A DNA stretch of 64,000 nucleotides from Phycisphaerales bacterium. Lineage in GTDB: Bacteria; Planctomycetota; Phycisphaerae; Phycisphaerales; UBA1924. A model generated the notes under the pieces. The model did not search any database. It was not told where the DNA came from and saw nothing but the letters and a program-made list of their open reading frames with translations. Location: contig JAFIFZ010000036.1 in assembly GCA_020831775.1 (NCBI GenBank), positions 123,255 to 187,254 of the forward strand, read 5' to 3'. How positions within the stretch are numbered: position 1 is the stretch's first letter; each line of letters opens with the position of its first letter. Made by a program: the position numbers and the translations under genes. Positions 1-10,000 of the stretch are shown piece by piece.

Positions 1-309
1 GTCTGGGGCCCCCTGCGCGAGCCCAAGGGCCACGACCACCACAACCACAGCGAGCTCGCCGACGACCTCAACGCCCGCGAGATCGCGGTGCTCACCCCGC
101 TGGCCGTGCTCTGCCTCGTCCTCGGCCTCTTCCCCACCCCCGTGCTCAAGGGCATCGAGGCGCCGGTGAACGACACCGTCCGCTGGGTGCAAGAGCACGG
201 CGGCCTCCGCCTCTACCGCGACCCGGCGCCCGCTCGGGTCACCGAGCTCTCGCCCGCCGGCGTGGTGACGCCCGAGCTTGCCGCTCCCGCGGCGGGGGGT
301 GAGCGATGA
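1..309 (+). CDS. nuoM: NADH-quinone oxidoreductase subunit M, C-terminal end (partial)
   Basis: Only the last 102 codons are in the window; the gene enters from the left edge in frame 1. The visible part has a His-rich loop (GHDHHNH), the segment LNAREIAVLTPL and a final hydrophobic helix (LAVLCLVLGLFPTPVL), the usual end of the NuoM antiporter-like subunit of respiratory complex I in the inner membrane. The tail after that helix is about 50 residues and Ala/Pro-rich. The stop codon overlaps the nuoN start by 4 nt (ATGA), which is the standard nuoM-nuoN order and supports the call. The reading of this short fragment relies partly on that neighbour. Confidence 0.85.
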   Translation, partial: VWGPLREPKGHDHHNHSELADDLNAREIAVLTPLAVLCLVLGLFPTPVLKGIEAPVNDTVRWVQEHGGLRLYRDPAPARVTELSPAGVVTPELAAPAAGGER

Positions 310-1949
310 GTTCCCTCCTCGTCCTGCTCGCGCCCGAGATCGTCCTGTTCATAACGACCTGCATCGTCATGATCGTGGGTCTGTGGCCGAAGCTGGAGGT
401 CCGCTCGCTGGCGATGCCCATCGCGGGCATGGGCCTGCTCATCGCGGGCGTGCTGGCGATCAACACCCCCGCCAACCCCGAGTCGATCCTCCCCAACATC
501 ATCCCCTACGCCAAGGCGATGACCGCGGGCGTCGGGCTGCTGCTCGTGCTGCTCTTGGCGGGCACCGTCGACCGCTCGTACGAGGCGGCGGTCGAACGGG
601 GCGAGCTCCGCTTCAACCCGATCCACACCAACCGCGCCGAGTTCTTCGCCTTCTTCCTCTTCAGCCTCACAGGCCTGATGCTCTGCGCCTCGGCCACCGA
701 CCTCATCTGGCTCTTCCTCGCACTCGAGCTCGTCAGCCTCCCGACCTATGTCATGGCGACGATCTCGACGCGCAAGCTCAGGAGCCAGGAAGCCGGCGTC
801 AAGTACTTCTTCCTCGGCGCGCTCGGCGCCGCGATCTTCCTCTACGGCTTCGCCCTGCTCTACGGCGGCACGGGCACCACCAACCTCATCGGCATCCGAG
901 ACGCGCTCGCCGAGCAGGCCGCCAGCGGCGGGATCAACCCCATCGCCATGGCCGGGATCATCCTGAGCCTGATCGGCATCTCGTTCAAGATCGCCGCGGT
1001 CCCGATGCACTTCTACACCGCCGATGTCTACCAGGGCGCCGCGGCCCCGGTCTCGGCCATGCTCGCGTTCGTCCCCAAGACCGCCGGCTTCATCGCGATG
1101 ATGGGCATCCTCGCGGCGGTCGGCTGGCAGTACGCCCCCGGCGGCGAGACCCTGGCGGCCGACGGCGTCGGCACCCTGCCCCGCTCGATCTATGTCACCC
1201 TCGCCGCCATCGCCGTGCTGACGATGACCGTCGGCAACGTGCTGGCCCTCCTGCAGCGCTCGATCAAGCGACTGCTCGCCTACTCCTCCATCGCCCACAC
1301 CGGGTACATGCTCGTCGCCCTGATCGCCGGCCCGTCCATCGCCGCAGAGGCGGGCATCACCTCCAACGGCCTCGGCGCCGTGCTGTTCTACCTGCTGGTC
1401 TACGGCGTCACCAACATCGGCACCTTCGCGGTCGTCGCCTGCCTGGAGCGTCCGCAGCCCGATGGCGAGGCGGACGAGCTCGACGACCTGGAAGACCTCC
1501 GCGGGCTCTGCCGCACAAGGCCGGTGCTCGGCTGGGTCATGGTGATCTGCGCCCTTGGCCTGCTCGGCCTGCCGCCGCTGCTCGGCTTCTGGGCGAAGTT
1601 CCTGCTGTTCACCTCGGCGATCTCGGCCGGCGAGATCGCGCTGGTGGTGATCCTCGGCCTGAACTCGGCGATCGCGGCGTTCTACTACCTCAAGCTGGTG
1701 ACGCTGCCGCTGCTGGAAGAGCCAGAGGGCGACGCCCCGGCAACGACGCCGTTCGCCAGCCGCACGTTCGCGGGCGTGCTCTCCGCGGCGTTGGTGCTGC
1801 TGGCGATCATCCCGACGGGGATCGTCGACGCGGCGATGGAAGCCGCCGACCGCGCCGGCACGATCGTCCCGGCAAACATCGAAGCGATCGAACGCTCCAT
1901 CACCGCCGAAGCGCTGCGAGACGAGCCGACGCCGATCATCGACCGCTGA
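306..1949 (+). CDS. nuoN: NADH-quinone oxidoreductase subunit N
   Basis: 547 residues, about 14 hydrophobic helices, the usual architecture of the NuoN proton-pumping subunit of complex I. The family motif around the conserved lysine is present (FKIAAVPMHFYTADVYQGA, near residue 228), followed by the block SIKRLLAYSSIAHTGYML that is typical of NuoL/M/N antiporter-like subunits. The start ATG overlaps the nuoM stop, so the two are translationally coupled. No further nuo gene follows: a palindromic repeat with a T run lies 28 nt after the stop, and the next gene encodes an unrelated secreted protein, so this is the 3' end of the nuo cluster. Confidence 0.95.
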   Translation: MSSLLVLLAPEIVLFITTCIVMIVGLWPKLEVRSLAMPIAGMGLLIAGVLAINTPANPESILPNIIPYAKAMTAGVGLLLVLLLAGTVDRSYEAAVERGELRFNPIHTNRAEFFAFFLFSLTGLMLCASATDLIWLFLALELVSLPTYVMATISTRKLRSQEAGVKYFFLGALGAAIFLYGFALLYGGTGTTNLIGIRDALAEQAASGGINPIAMAGIILSLIGISFKIAAVPMHFYTADVYQGAAAPVSAMLAFVPKTAGFIAMMGILAAVGWQYAPGGETLAADGVGTLPRSIYVTLAAIAVLTMTVGNVLALLQRSIKRLLAYSSIAHTGYMLVALIAGPSIAAEAGITSNGLGAVLFYLLVYGVTNIGTFAVVACLERPQPDGEADELDDLEDLRGLCRTRPVLGWVMVICALGLLGLPPLLGFWAKFLLFTSAISAGEIALVVILGLNSAIAAFYYLKLVTLPLLEEPEGDAPATTPFASRTFAGVLSAALVLLAIIPTGIVDAAMEAADRAGTIVPANIEAIERSITAEALRDEPTPIIDR

Positions 1950-1977
1950 GCGATCCAGCACAAACGCAGACCTGTGG

Positions 1978-2004
1978 CACTGGCGGCTCGCCCGCCAGTG
2001 TTTT
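1978..2004 (+). repeat. Palindromic repeat (GGCGGG family) acting as likely nuoN terminator
   Basis: CACTGGCGG and CCGCCAGTG form a 9-bp stem around a 5-nt loop, followed directly by TTTT. The same palindrome, with GTGGCAC-type edges, occurs at 43743, 43908 and 44082. It sits just after nuoN and could terminate its transcript. Confidence 0.7.
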
Positions 2005-2054
2005 CATGTCGTTGCCCCGCGATATCTGCTGAGCCACACCCCACTCCCCTCTAT

Positions 2055-2060
2055 TACACT
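2055..2060 (+). promoter_or_regulatory. -10-like hexamer TACACT, candidate leaderless promoter
   Basis: TACACT ends 6 nt before the ATG at 2067 and no Shine-Dalgarno fits in between, so transcription would start at or near the start codon. No convincing -35 is visible 17 nt upstream. Confidence 0.4.
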
Positions 2061-2066
2061 CCCCCC

Positions 2067-4244
2067 ATGACCATCGCGAGAACCATCGCCCTCGTCCTGC
2101 TCACGCTCGCTCCCGCGGCCTGGGCCGGCGGCACATGGGACCAGATCCGCCAGCAGGCCTCAGAACGCTTCGGCGAGGCGGGCGCAGAAGCCGCGGCGTT
2201 TCTCGCCGAGCACCGGCCCGAGCGCGACGCACAGATCGACCCCGAGATCGTGCTCGTCGCCATCGAGCTTTCGCTCCGCGCGCGGGAGACCTATCCGTGG
2301 GCGAAAGAACTGGACGACGAGCTCTTCTTCAACGATGTGCTGCCGTACGCCGTGCTCGATGAGGAGCGGGCGAGGTCGCGTCGGCGTGTGCACGAGCTCG
2401 CGGCGCCGATCGTCGAGGGTTCGGCGACGGCCGCGGAGGCCGTGCAGGCGCTCAACCGCGAGCTGTTCCGCTCGACCGGCGTCCGCTACAGCACCGAGCG
2501 GAGGCGGGCGAACCAGAACTCGAACGAGACGCTCGACCTCGCCCTCGCCTCGTGCACGGGGCTTTCGATCCTGCTCATCGAGGCGTGCAGAAGCGTCGGC
2601 GTCCCGGCCCGGATCGCGGGCGTCGCGAGCTGGCCGGGCTCGGGCGGCAACCACGCGTGGATCGAGATCCACGACGGCGAGCGCTGGCGGTTCACCGGCG
2701 CTGCCGAGTACAACGCCGGCGGGCTCGACCGGGCCTGGTTCGTCGGGCGCGCCCGCTCGACCGTGCCCGGCCACCGCCTGCACGGGGTCTGGGCCTCGTC
2801 GTGGCGGCAGACGGGCGATCACTACCCCCTCGCGTGGAACATCCAGGACACAGGCGTGCCCGGCGTCGATGTCACGGGCACTTACGCGCGAGCCGGAACG
2901 AGCGCAGAACCCGTGCTCGGCGTGCGCCTCTGGGCGTCGCGGGGCGGGCCGAGGCTCGCGGCTGACGCGAGCATCAAGCACGACGGCAAGACCCACACCT
3001 CGCGCACCTTCGCCGATCCCGACGACATCAACCGCGTCGCCGAGTTTCCCGCGATCGACGCCCGCCCGCTGAAGATCGTGCTGCGCGTCGATGGCGTTGA
3101 GCGGTCCGCGACGCTCGGCGAGCGCCACGCTGCCGGGCGCGTCATCGAGCTCTACTGGGACGAGCTGGGCCTGAGCCGCGATGAGGCCGAAGAGTCGTCG
3201 CGAAGGCTCTGGCGCGAGCACGCAGAAGCGATCGCCGAGGAGCGCCGTTCAGAGCTCGAAGCGGGCGTGATCGAACTCGGCGGGCACGAGCTGCGCCTGT
3301 TGGAGCGGCGGTTCGGCGACGCGCCCGACGCTGGGCCATCGCTCTGGATCTCGATGCACGGGGGCGGCGGCACGACCGTCGAGGTCAACGACCGCCAGTG
3401 GCGCAACCAGATCCGCCTGTACGAGCCCGAGGAAGGGATCTACATCGCGCCGCGCGCGCCCAGCGACACATGGAACCTCTGGCACCGCCCCGAGATCGAT
3501 GCGCTCTTCGGCAGGCTGATCGAATCGGCGATCGTGGTCTGGGGCGTTGATCCCGACCGCGTGTATCTCATGGGGTACTCGGCCGGGGGCGACGGGGCGT
3601 ATCAGCTCGCGCCGCGCCTGGCCGACCGCTTCGCGGCCGCCTCGATGATGGCGGGCCATCCAAACGACGCCACGCCGCACGGCCTGCGCAACCTGCCGTT
3701 TGCGATCTTCATGGGCGAGAACGACGGTGCATTCAACCGGAACAGCGTCGCGAAAGAGTGGGGGGAGAAGCTCGCGGATCTGCGCGAGGCCGACCCCGAG
3801 GGCTATCCCCACATGGTCAAGATCTATCCGGACTTGGGGCACTGGATGGAGCGGCGCGACGCCGAGGGCGTGCCCTGGATGGCCGGGCACACGCGCAACC
3901 CGTGGCCGAGCCGCGTCTTCTGGCGCCAGGGCAACACGACGCACCAGCGGTTCTATTGGCTGGCGGTCGATCCGGAGCACGCGGCACGCGGGCGCAAGAT
4001 CACCGCGAGCGTCGAGGGCCAGACGATCACCATCGAGTCGGCCGATGTGCCGCAGGTCGAGCTCCTGCTCAGCGACGAACTGCTCGACCTCGACCGGCCG
4101 GTGAAGGTGATCGCCAACGGGCGCGAGGTCTTTGAAGGTCAGATCGCGCGCACAAAGGAAGCCATCGCCCGCTCGATCGAACTGCGTCCCGACCCGCGCA
4201 TGATCGCGACGGCGACGCTGAAGATCGAGCTGGCGAAGCAGTAG
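2067..4244 (+). CDS. Secreted transglutaminase-like / alpha-beta hydrolase fusion protein
   Basis: 725 residues from the ATG at 2067, chosen because it opens a clean signal peptide (TIARTIALVLLTLAPAAWAG); an upstream in-frame start would add 31 non-signal residues. The first half holds a transglutaminase-like fold: a Cys in LASCTGLSILLIEACR near residue 163 and a His in GNHAWIEIHDGERW near 196, with an acidic third residue not certain. The second half is an alpha/beta hydrolase of the feruloyl-esterase/PHB-depolymerase kind, with the nucleophile elbow in LMGYSAGGDGAY near residue 504 and a candidate catalytic His in YPDLGHWMERRD near 591. It is probably a periplasmic or extracellular enzyme; the substrate is unknown. 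The fusion of the two folds is the unusual part. Confidence 0.8.
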   Translation: MTIARTIALVLLTLAPAAWAGGTWDQIRQQASERFGEAGAEAAAFLAEHRPERDAQIDPEIVLVAIELSLRARETYPWAKELDDELFFNDVLPYAVLDEERARSRRRVHELAAPIVEGSATAAEAVQALNRELFRSTGVRYSTERRRANQNSNETLDLALASCTGLSILLIEACRSVGVPARIAGVASWPGSGGNHAWIEIHDGERWRFTGAAEYNAGGLDRAWFVGRARSTVPGHRLHGVWASSWRQTGDHYPLAWNIQDTGVPGVDVTGTYARAGTSAEPVLGVRLWASRGGPRLAADASIKHDGKTHTSRTFADPDDINRVAEFPAIDARPLKIVLRVDGVERSATLGERHAAGRVIELYWDELGLSRDEAEESSRRLWREHAEAIAEERRSELEAGVIELGGHELRLLERRFGDAPDAGPSLWISMHGGGGTTVEVNDRQWRNQIRLYEPEEGIYIAPRAPSDTWNLWHRPEIDALFGRLIESAIVVWGVDPDRVYLMGYSAGGDGAYQLAPRLADRFAAASMMAGHPNDATPHGLRNLPFAIFMGENDGAFNRNSVAKEWGEKLADLREADPEGYPHMVKIYPDLGHWMERRDAEGVPWMAGHTRNPWPSRVFWRQGNTTHQRFYWLAVDPEHAARGRKITASVEGQTITIESADVPQVELLLSDELLDLDRPVKVIANGREVFEGQIARTKEAIARSIELRPDPRMIATATLKIELAKQ

Positions 4245-4248
4245 GGGA

Positions 4249-4269
4249 CTCCCCGGCGAGCCGGGCCAC
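4249..4269. repeat. Short GC palindrome of the GGCGAGCC family
   Basis: CCCGGC-GA-GCCGGG followed by CCACC between two convergent genes. It resembles the palindromes at 22618 and 43811 that end in GAGCCGTG. It has no T run, so terminator activity is doubtful. Confidence 0.4.
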
Positions 4270-4271
4270 CC

Positions 4272-5264
4272 TCACTTCCCGACCGGCTTCTGCACCTTCG
4301 CCAGCATGCGGCTGAGCTGGAAGATCCACCCGACCAGCGACATCACCAGCCAGATGTTCGCCCAAGCGATCGGCTCACGCGTCACCACCCCGTCGAAGGG
4401 CAGCTCCCACGCGCGCACCAGCCAGATCCCAGCGAACAGCACGATCGCAGAGCCGGTCATCGCCGTGATCATTGCGGCCGACTTGCCCGGCCTGAACAGC
4501 CCGATGAGCATCCCCGCCAGCGCCCCGCCGAAGGCGCACGCCCCGACGATCATCGCCCCGTCGCGGTCGAGGCTGTCGTGGAAGCCCTTCAGGTCGTGGT
4601 ACAGGGCCGAGGCGAAGCCCCGGATCTGCGCTGCCGATTCGTTCACCACACCCGCGGCCCCCGTCACCGCCTCGTCGATGCTGTCGACCAGGCGCTGGCG
4701 TGCGGCGGCCCCGTTCTCTCCGTTGTCGCCGTTGTCGGACATGCCCGGAGCGCCGAGGATGCCCAGCACCTCGGCGTACTCGTCCTCGCTGTAGCCCTGC
4801 TCCTGCATCTGCACCGCCAAGAGCTCGGTGTCGGCCTCGATGGCCGGCCGGTGCTGGACGATGATGAGCGAGATGAGAAAGCCCGCCGCCGCGAACGCGC
4901 CCGCCGCAGCCCCGATCATCGCGATCTTGAACGCCACGACCGAAATCGTCAGGCCGATCACGCCTCCGGCGAGCAATCCGACATGGAGGGCGGGCCACTG
5001 GCCGATGTTGTCTTCACCGAGGGCCGCGGCGATCAGCAGCCCGGTCGCCGAACCCAGCACCAGCCCCAGCGAGGCGAAGGCCGGCTTGATGAACCTACCC
5101 CCGAACAACCAGAGCATCACCCCCGCCACAACGAGGGCCAGGAGCACGATCTGCGCCTCGGCGGGGAGCTGGGTCAGGTGCTCGGTCGCCGATTCGAGCA
5201 CAGCGGCCGCGCCGGGCTCTGCCCGGGGAGCGGAAAACAGGTGTGAGTAATCCTGATCGCGCAC
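4272..5264 (-). CDS. Multi-pass membrane protein of unknown function
   Basis: 330 residues using the GTG at 5264; the frame stays open upstream but that would run into the 5' end of the divergent pheA. About seven hydrophobic segments are visible, for example IVLLALVVAGVMLWLFGG, GLLAGGVIGLTISVVAF, MIVGACAFGGALAGMLIGL and ITAMTGSAIVLFAGIWLV, with a charged, probably soluble loop in the middle containing a DNGDNGEN stretch and EAVTGAAGVVNESAAQIRG. Many small residues (Gly/Ala) in the helices suggest tight packing. I recognise no family. It is convergent with the transglutaminase/hydrolase gene and divergent from pheA, so neither neighbour suggests a role. Confidence 0.75.
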   Translation of the reverse strand: MRDQDYSHLFSAPRAEPGAAAVLESATEHLTQLPAEAQIVLLALVVAGVMLWLFGGRFIKPAFASLGLVLGSATGLLIAAALGEDNIGQWPALHVGLLAGGVIGLTISVVAFKIAMIGAAAGAFAAAGFLISLIIVQHRPAIEADTELLAVQMQEQGYSEDEYAEVLGILGAPGMSDNGDNGENGAAARQRLVDSIDEAVTGAAGVVNESAAQIRGFASALYHDLKGFHDSLDRDGAMIVGACAFGGALAGMLIGLFRPGKSAAMITAMTGSAIVLFAGIWLVRAWELPFDGVVTREPIAWANIWLVMSLVGWIFQLSRMLAKVQKPVGK

Positions 5265-5365
5265 AGACGCACCACCTACCCTCGGAGCCGCGCAGCGGCC
5301 AGTAACGGTACGGTCGGCTCGGGGCCCGGGCCGACACAAGTCATCCGGCCCGAAGGAGCGATCGG

Positions 5366-6667
5366 TTGGCCAAGAAAGGTCCGAAGAAACCAGATCGGCG
5401 AGGACAGGGGGGAACCTCCAAAGGAAAGCCAACCCGTTCAGGCGGGTCGGGCGGCGCGTCCGCACGCGGGCCCAAGCCCAAGACCCCCCCCCCCGCGTCC
5501 CCAGCCGCCAAGCCCACTCCCGCCAAGCACGCCCCGACCAAGCAGGAGCTCGCGGGCCAGGAGGCTCTGAAGGAGCTCCGGCGCAAAATCGACCGGATCG
5601 ACATGCGTCTGGTCCGGCTCCTGAACGACCGTGCGTCGTTGGTCGTTGAGGTGGGCAAGAGCAAAAGGAATACCGGGGCCCCGATCTACGCGCCCCACCG
5701 CGAGGCGGAGGTCCTCGCCAAGGCCCTGAAGGCCAACACCGGTCCCCTGCCCGACAGGGCGGTCGAGGGGGTGTTCCGGGAGCTGATGAGCGGCAGCTTC
5801 GCCATCGAGCAGCCCCTGCGGATCGGGTATCTGGGCCCGCCCGGGTCGTTCAGCCACGCCGCGGCGATGGCCCACTTCGGCTCGTCGGTCTCCTTCGAGG
5901 ACCTGCGTGAGATCCGGGGCGTGTTCACGGAGGTCCGGCGGGGGCATGTCGATTACGGGCTGGTGCCGATCGAGAACTCGACGCACGGGGGCGTGGCCGA
6001 GGCCCTCGACGCTTTTTTGGAGACCACCGGCGAGGTGACGATCTACGCCGAGGTGCAGCTGGCGGTGCACCTGGCGCTGCTGGCGAACTGCCAGCCGAGC
6101 CAGATCCGGCGGGTGCACGCCAAGCCCGAGGCCTCGGCTCAGTGCCGGACCTGGCTGGCGACGCAGTACCCGCAGGCGGAGGTGCTGGCGGCGGCGAGCT
6201 CCAGCCGCGCGGCCATGACCGCGGCCGAGGAGTGCAAACTCGCCGAGTCGATCGGGGCCGAGCCGGGGTCGGCGGCGGTGGGGCCCTCGCTGGCGGGCGA
6301 GCTCTACGGGCTGCGTGTGCTGTTCGCGGACATCGAAGACAACCCGAACAATGTGACACGGTTCTTTGTGATCAGCAGGCATCGGGCGATGCGGTCGGGC
6401 GAGGACAAGACCTCGATCATGTTCAAGACAGCCGACAAGCCCGGGGCGCTCGTCGAGGTGCTGAAGGTGTTTTCCGACGCGGGGATCAACCTGGCGCACA
6501 TCGACAAGCGCCCGAGCGGTCGGAACAACTGGGAGTACACCTTCTTTCTGGACATCGAGGGGCACAGGGAGGACGCGCAGCTGGCTTCCGCGCTCGATGA
6601 GGTCGAGCGTCACTGCAAAGAGCTGTCGGTTCTGGGGAGCTACCCCCGGTCCAGGCGGATCCTGTAG
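5366..6667 (+). CDS. pheA: Bifunctional chorismate mutase / prephenate dehydratase
   Basis: 433 residues; TTG start preceded by GAAGGAG at good spacing. After a basic, Pro/Ala-rich leader of about 55 residues comes an AroQ-type chorismate mutase helix bundle (LRRKIDRIDMRLVRLLNDRA, about 57-112). The prephenate dehydratase domain begins at LRIGYLGPPGSFSHAAA and carries the conserved TRF in NNVTRFFVISR near 329. A C-terminal ACT domain (about 345-425) would sense phenylalanine; its ESRP-type motif reads DKRP here. The enzyme turns chorismate to phenylpyruvate in phenylalanine synthesis. The leader contains an 11-C run (5484-5494) coding for prolines. It stands alone, without other aromatic genes. 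Confidence 0.95.
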   Translation: MAKKGPKKPDRRGQGGTSKGKPTRSGGSGGASARGPKPKTPPPASPAAKPTPAKHAPTKQELAGQEALKELRRKIDRIDMRLVRLLNDRASLVVEVGKSKRNTGAPIYAPHREAEVLAKALKANTGPLPDRAVEGVFRELMSGSFAIEQPLRIGYLGPPGSFSHAAAMAHFGSSVSFEDLREIRGVFTEVRRGHVDYGLVPIENSTHGGVAEALDAFLETTGEVTIYAEVQLAVHLALLANCQPSQIRRVHAKPEASAQCRTWLATQYPQAEVLAAASSSRAAMTAAEECKLAESIGAEPGSAAVGPSLAGELYGLRVLFADIEDNPNNVTRFFVISRHRAMRSGEDKTSIMFKTADKPGALVEVLKVFSDAGINLAHIDKRPSGRNNWEYTFFLDIEGHREDAQLASALDEVERHCKELSVLGSYPRSRRIL

Positions 6668-6711
6668 CGGTATCGGGGCGGGGTTGGGGAGAAAATCCGG
6701 GACAGCGGTGT

Positions 6712-6741
6712 TTGGCGCGCGGCGTCAAGTTGTGGTACACT
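6712..6741 (+). promoter_or_regulatory. Candidate sigma-70 promoter for the giant LEPR-XLL gene
   Basis: TTGGCG (6712-6717), an 18-nt spacer and TACACT (6736-6741) lie in the 343-bp gap between pheA and the giant gene. A start near 6748 would give a leader of about 260 nt. I see no gene and no known riboswitch in the gap. Confidence 0.45.
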
Positions 6742-7010
6742 CCGGAACAGCGGCACGCGCCGTGCGTACCGCGAGAGAGCCCCGGGACCCACCACGCCGG
6801 GGCGCGTCGGTTCTTTAGGGGCAGCCCCCGCTTGCTGCCCGCGAGGCCGTCGCAAGGCACGAGGCCCCACCGGAGCGAGATCCTGAGGCATCCGGAGCCG
6901 ACATGGCGCTTTCGTTCGCGTTGTGTGAGGTTCGGGTGGGTTGAGGATCTTGCGGCGATGAAGTAGGTTGTGCCGCCCGGCAGAGCCGGGTGGATGTCCG
7001 AGGAGCAGCC

Positions 7011-10000
7011 ATGAACCGTTCTTCCGCTGTCGTGCGTCCCTATGTTCGTCGGCGCACCCGGTCTGCCGAGAAGCTCTCGGCGGGCAGGCTCGCGGCTCTT
7101 GCAGGCCGATCGGCCCGTCCGGCCGTCGAGCGGCTCGAGCCCCGTCAGCTTCTGTTCACCCTTGAGATCACGCCCGAGAGCGATTTCAACGGTGACGGGA
7201 TCGGCGTTGCCGCGGTGATCTTCGGGTACGCGATCCCCTACCTCAACACCAACATCGAGATCGAGGATCCGGACGATCCCGAGATCGTTGACGAGGACTT
7301 CGGCGAGGAGGCCCCGCGGAACATCCCCAGCGGCACCGTCTTCGACGAGTCGAACCTCCGCGTCCGCCACAACCTCTCCCCGGCGACCGACTCGCGGATC
7401 ATCGCCCAGGTGGGTCCCGACGGGCCCGTGGCCGGGACCGAGGCCCTGCAGGTCATCACCCGTCAGGAAGGGCGGTTCATGTCCTTCGAGTTCCTGGGCG
7501 AGGAGTCCGGCCTCCCCCTGGCGATGCAGGACTTCAGCTTCTTCGCCAACCGGGGCGTCAACGCCCAGTTCCAGCCGATCACCGCGTTCGGCCTGCCCTA
7601 CAACGACATCCGCCTCGAGCTGCTGTTCGACGGCGAGGTGATCGACGCGTTCACCGGGACCGCGCTGCGTGACTTCAACATCGGGGGCGACGGGGCGAAC
7701 ATCGCCGCGGGTGTCGGCGAGTTCTTCTTCAGTGCCGCCGACCCGCGCGTCACGGGCGTCTTCGACGAGGTCCGTCTGGTCGCGACGGCGAACAACCCCA
7801 ACCCGTTCCGCCTCGACGACTTCGCAGCGACGCTCCCCTTCGGTATTTTCAACGAGGTCGTGTCGAGCACGATCTTCGGCGCCGAGGTCCGGTTCGTCGG
7901 CCCGATCGGCGCCCGCGCGACGATCACCGACCTCTACGACCGCCCGATCGTTCCGACGATCCGTGTCGGCGTTGTCGACAATGTCGTGCTGATCGACCGG
8001 AACTTCGACGGCATCCCCGACTTCAACGCGGGCATCGGCCGGATCGTTCTGGAGAACACCGACTCGCGCACCAACCTCACGGTGCTGGGCGGCACGATCG
8101 AGCAGGGCGAGAGCCAGACCGCTTCGTTCAGCCCGATCGAGCTCCCAGAGGGCGAGTACCAGGAAGGCACGGGCGAGGGCGCGTTCACCTACACGCGTTC
8201 AGAAGACTTTATTGGCATCTTCGACCAGTTCTCGCAGGCCGGCTTCGGCTTCGGGTTCACGGCCGACGACGACGGCATCGGCCTGCCCCCCGGGCAGGGC
8301 TCGGTGATCATCGGCTCGCCCTTTGTCCGCAACCCGACCTCGACCCAGACCTTCAATCCCGGCGGCGGCGTGCCCGGGATTTCCGGCGCCGGGGGCGGTC
8401 TGGCGCTGACCGATCCGCTCGCGTTCAACAGCCCTTCGCAGGGCATCTTCGTCAACGACGGCTCGTCGATGGGGCGCGTGTCGATCCACGGCATCCTGTT
8501 CGGTTCGTCGAGGTACAGAGGCGCCGTCGACGAGATCAACATCGGCTACAACATGGGCTCGACGACGGTCGACGGCGACCTCGGCGCGTTCATTGTCGCC
8601 AGCGACGCGGGTTTCTATGTGTTCGAAGACGACGCATCGATCCCGCCCGGGCTGGTGGTGACCGAGGGATTCAAGACCAACAACGAGCTTGTCGTCGGTC
8701 GCTCGCTCGGCGAGTTCATCGCCGGCGGACGCACGATGATGGACATCACCGTCGTCGGCGACATCAACGATCCGGCGAACAGGCCGCCGCGCGACATCCT
8801 GCGCTATCGCGAGCGTGAGTTCATCTGGGCCACCCCCGAGGGCTCGCAGGTCGATGAAGGCTTCTTCTTCAACGCCTGGGCCGAGTTCCAGGTGCGCAAT
8901 CCGGGTTTCAACGGCGGCAACAGGCCCTACTCCGATCAGCCTCTGCTGATGGGCAGTTCCGTGCTGCGAAACGATGTGATCGACGCGGCCGAGTGGGTCG
9001 GCTCGCTCGGCACCGCCGTCGAGATCCGGGGCGAGGTCGGCTACCGCGATCCCGCGTTCAACACGGCGGTCGATGTGTCGGATGTCTTCGGCTTCGCCGT
9101 CGACGGGAACTCGCCGGTTGTCGTGCAGTCGCCCAACACCAATGTCGGGCTCCGCATCGTCGACTCTGACGGGCGGACCGTCGCCGCCGGCGAGACGCAG
9201 GCGCGCCAGCTCGCCCAGGGCCAGAGCTTCGTGTTCGAGCCCGACGCGCCGGGCGTGTACTACCTCGTTGTGTACGACCCCGACAGCTCCAGCGAGCGGT
9301 TTATCGACGGCGTCGCGTACACCGTCGCGATCAACGGCATGGCGCCGACGACGCTCGGATCGGTCAGGAGCGGTGGCGGCACCCCGGCGGAGACCAGCGC
9401 CGGGCAGCCGAGCATTACGGTGCTGAACGGTTCGTGGGGCGCCCACCGCATCGGTACCGGGTACTACACGCCCAGCGGCGACATCCAGGATCCCGAGGAG
9501 ATCTTCAACTCCGCTCAGGAAGAGGCGAGGATCCGTCAGAGCCTCCGTGCCGGCGTGTATTCCGTCCAAGGCAACCTCTACGGCATCTGGACCGGCGCCG
9601 ACATCGATCCGCACCAGGCTTTCGGGCAGGTGCGATACAACATCGGTGGGAACCTGGGCATGCTGCTCACGGGGCGCAGCGAGCTCGGCGGCGACGGCCC
9701 CACCCAGGGCGATGTCTCGTTCCTCTTCATCGATGTCGGCGGCGATGTCGGCACGATCGATATCAGCGGCGGCATCGGCTATCTCCAGCCGATCGACGAA
9801 GGGGGCAACGATCTCCGCACTGTCGGCATCGTGCTCCGCACCGGACGCGACCTGGTCGCCAACCCGGGCGCGACGGGCTCGGTCGGCATGATCCGCGCCG
9901 GGGCCCACATGTACGGCGTCGGCTCCCGCTTCGTGTTGCCCGACAACGCCACCCTCGGCGCCTTCCTGATCAGCCAGGACATCGACATCGCCAATGGCGG

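Noticed and set aside
213..1961. Minus-strand open frame opposite nuoN
   Set aside because: Low-complexity Arg/Asp/Glu/Gln composition and complete overlap with the convincing nuoN gene; a reading-frame shadow.
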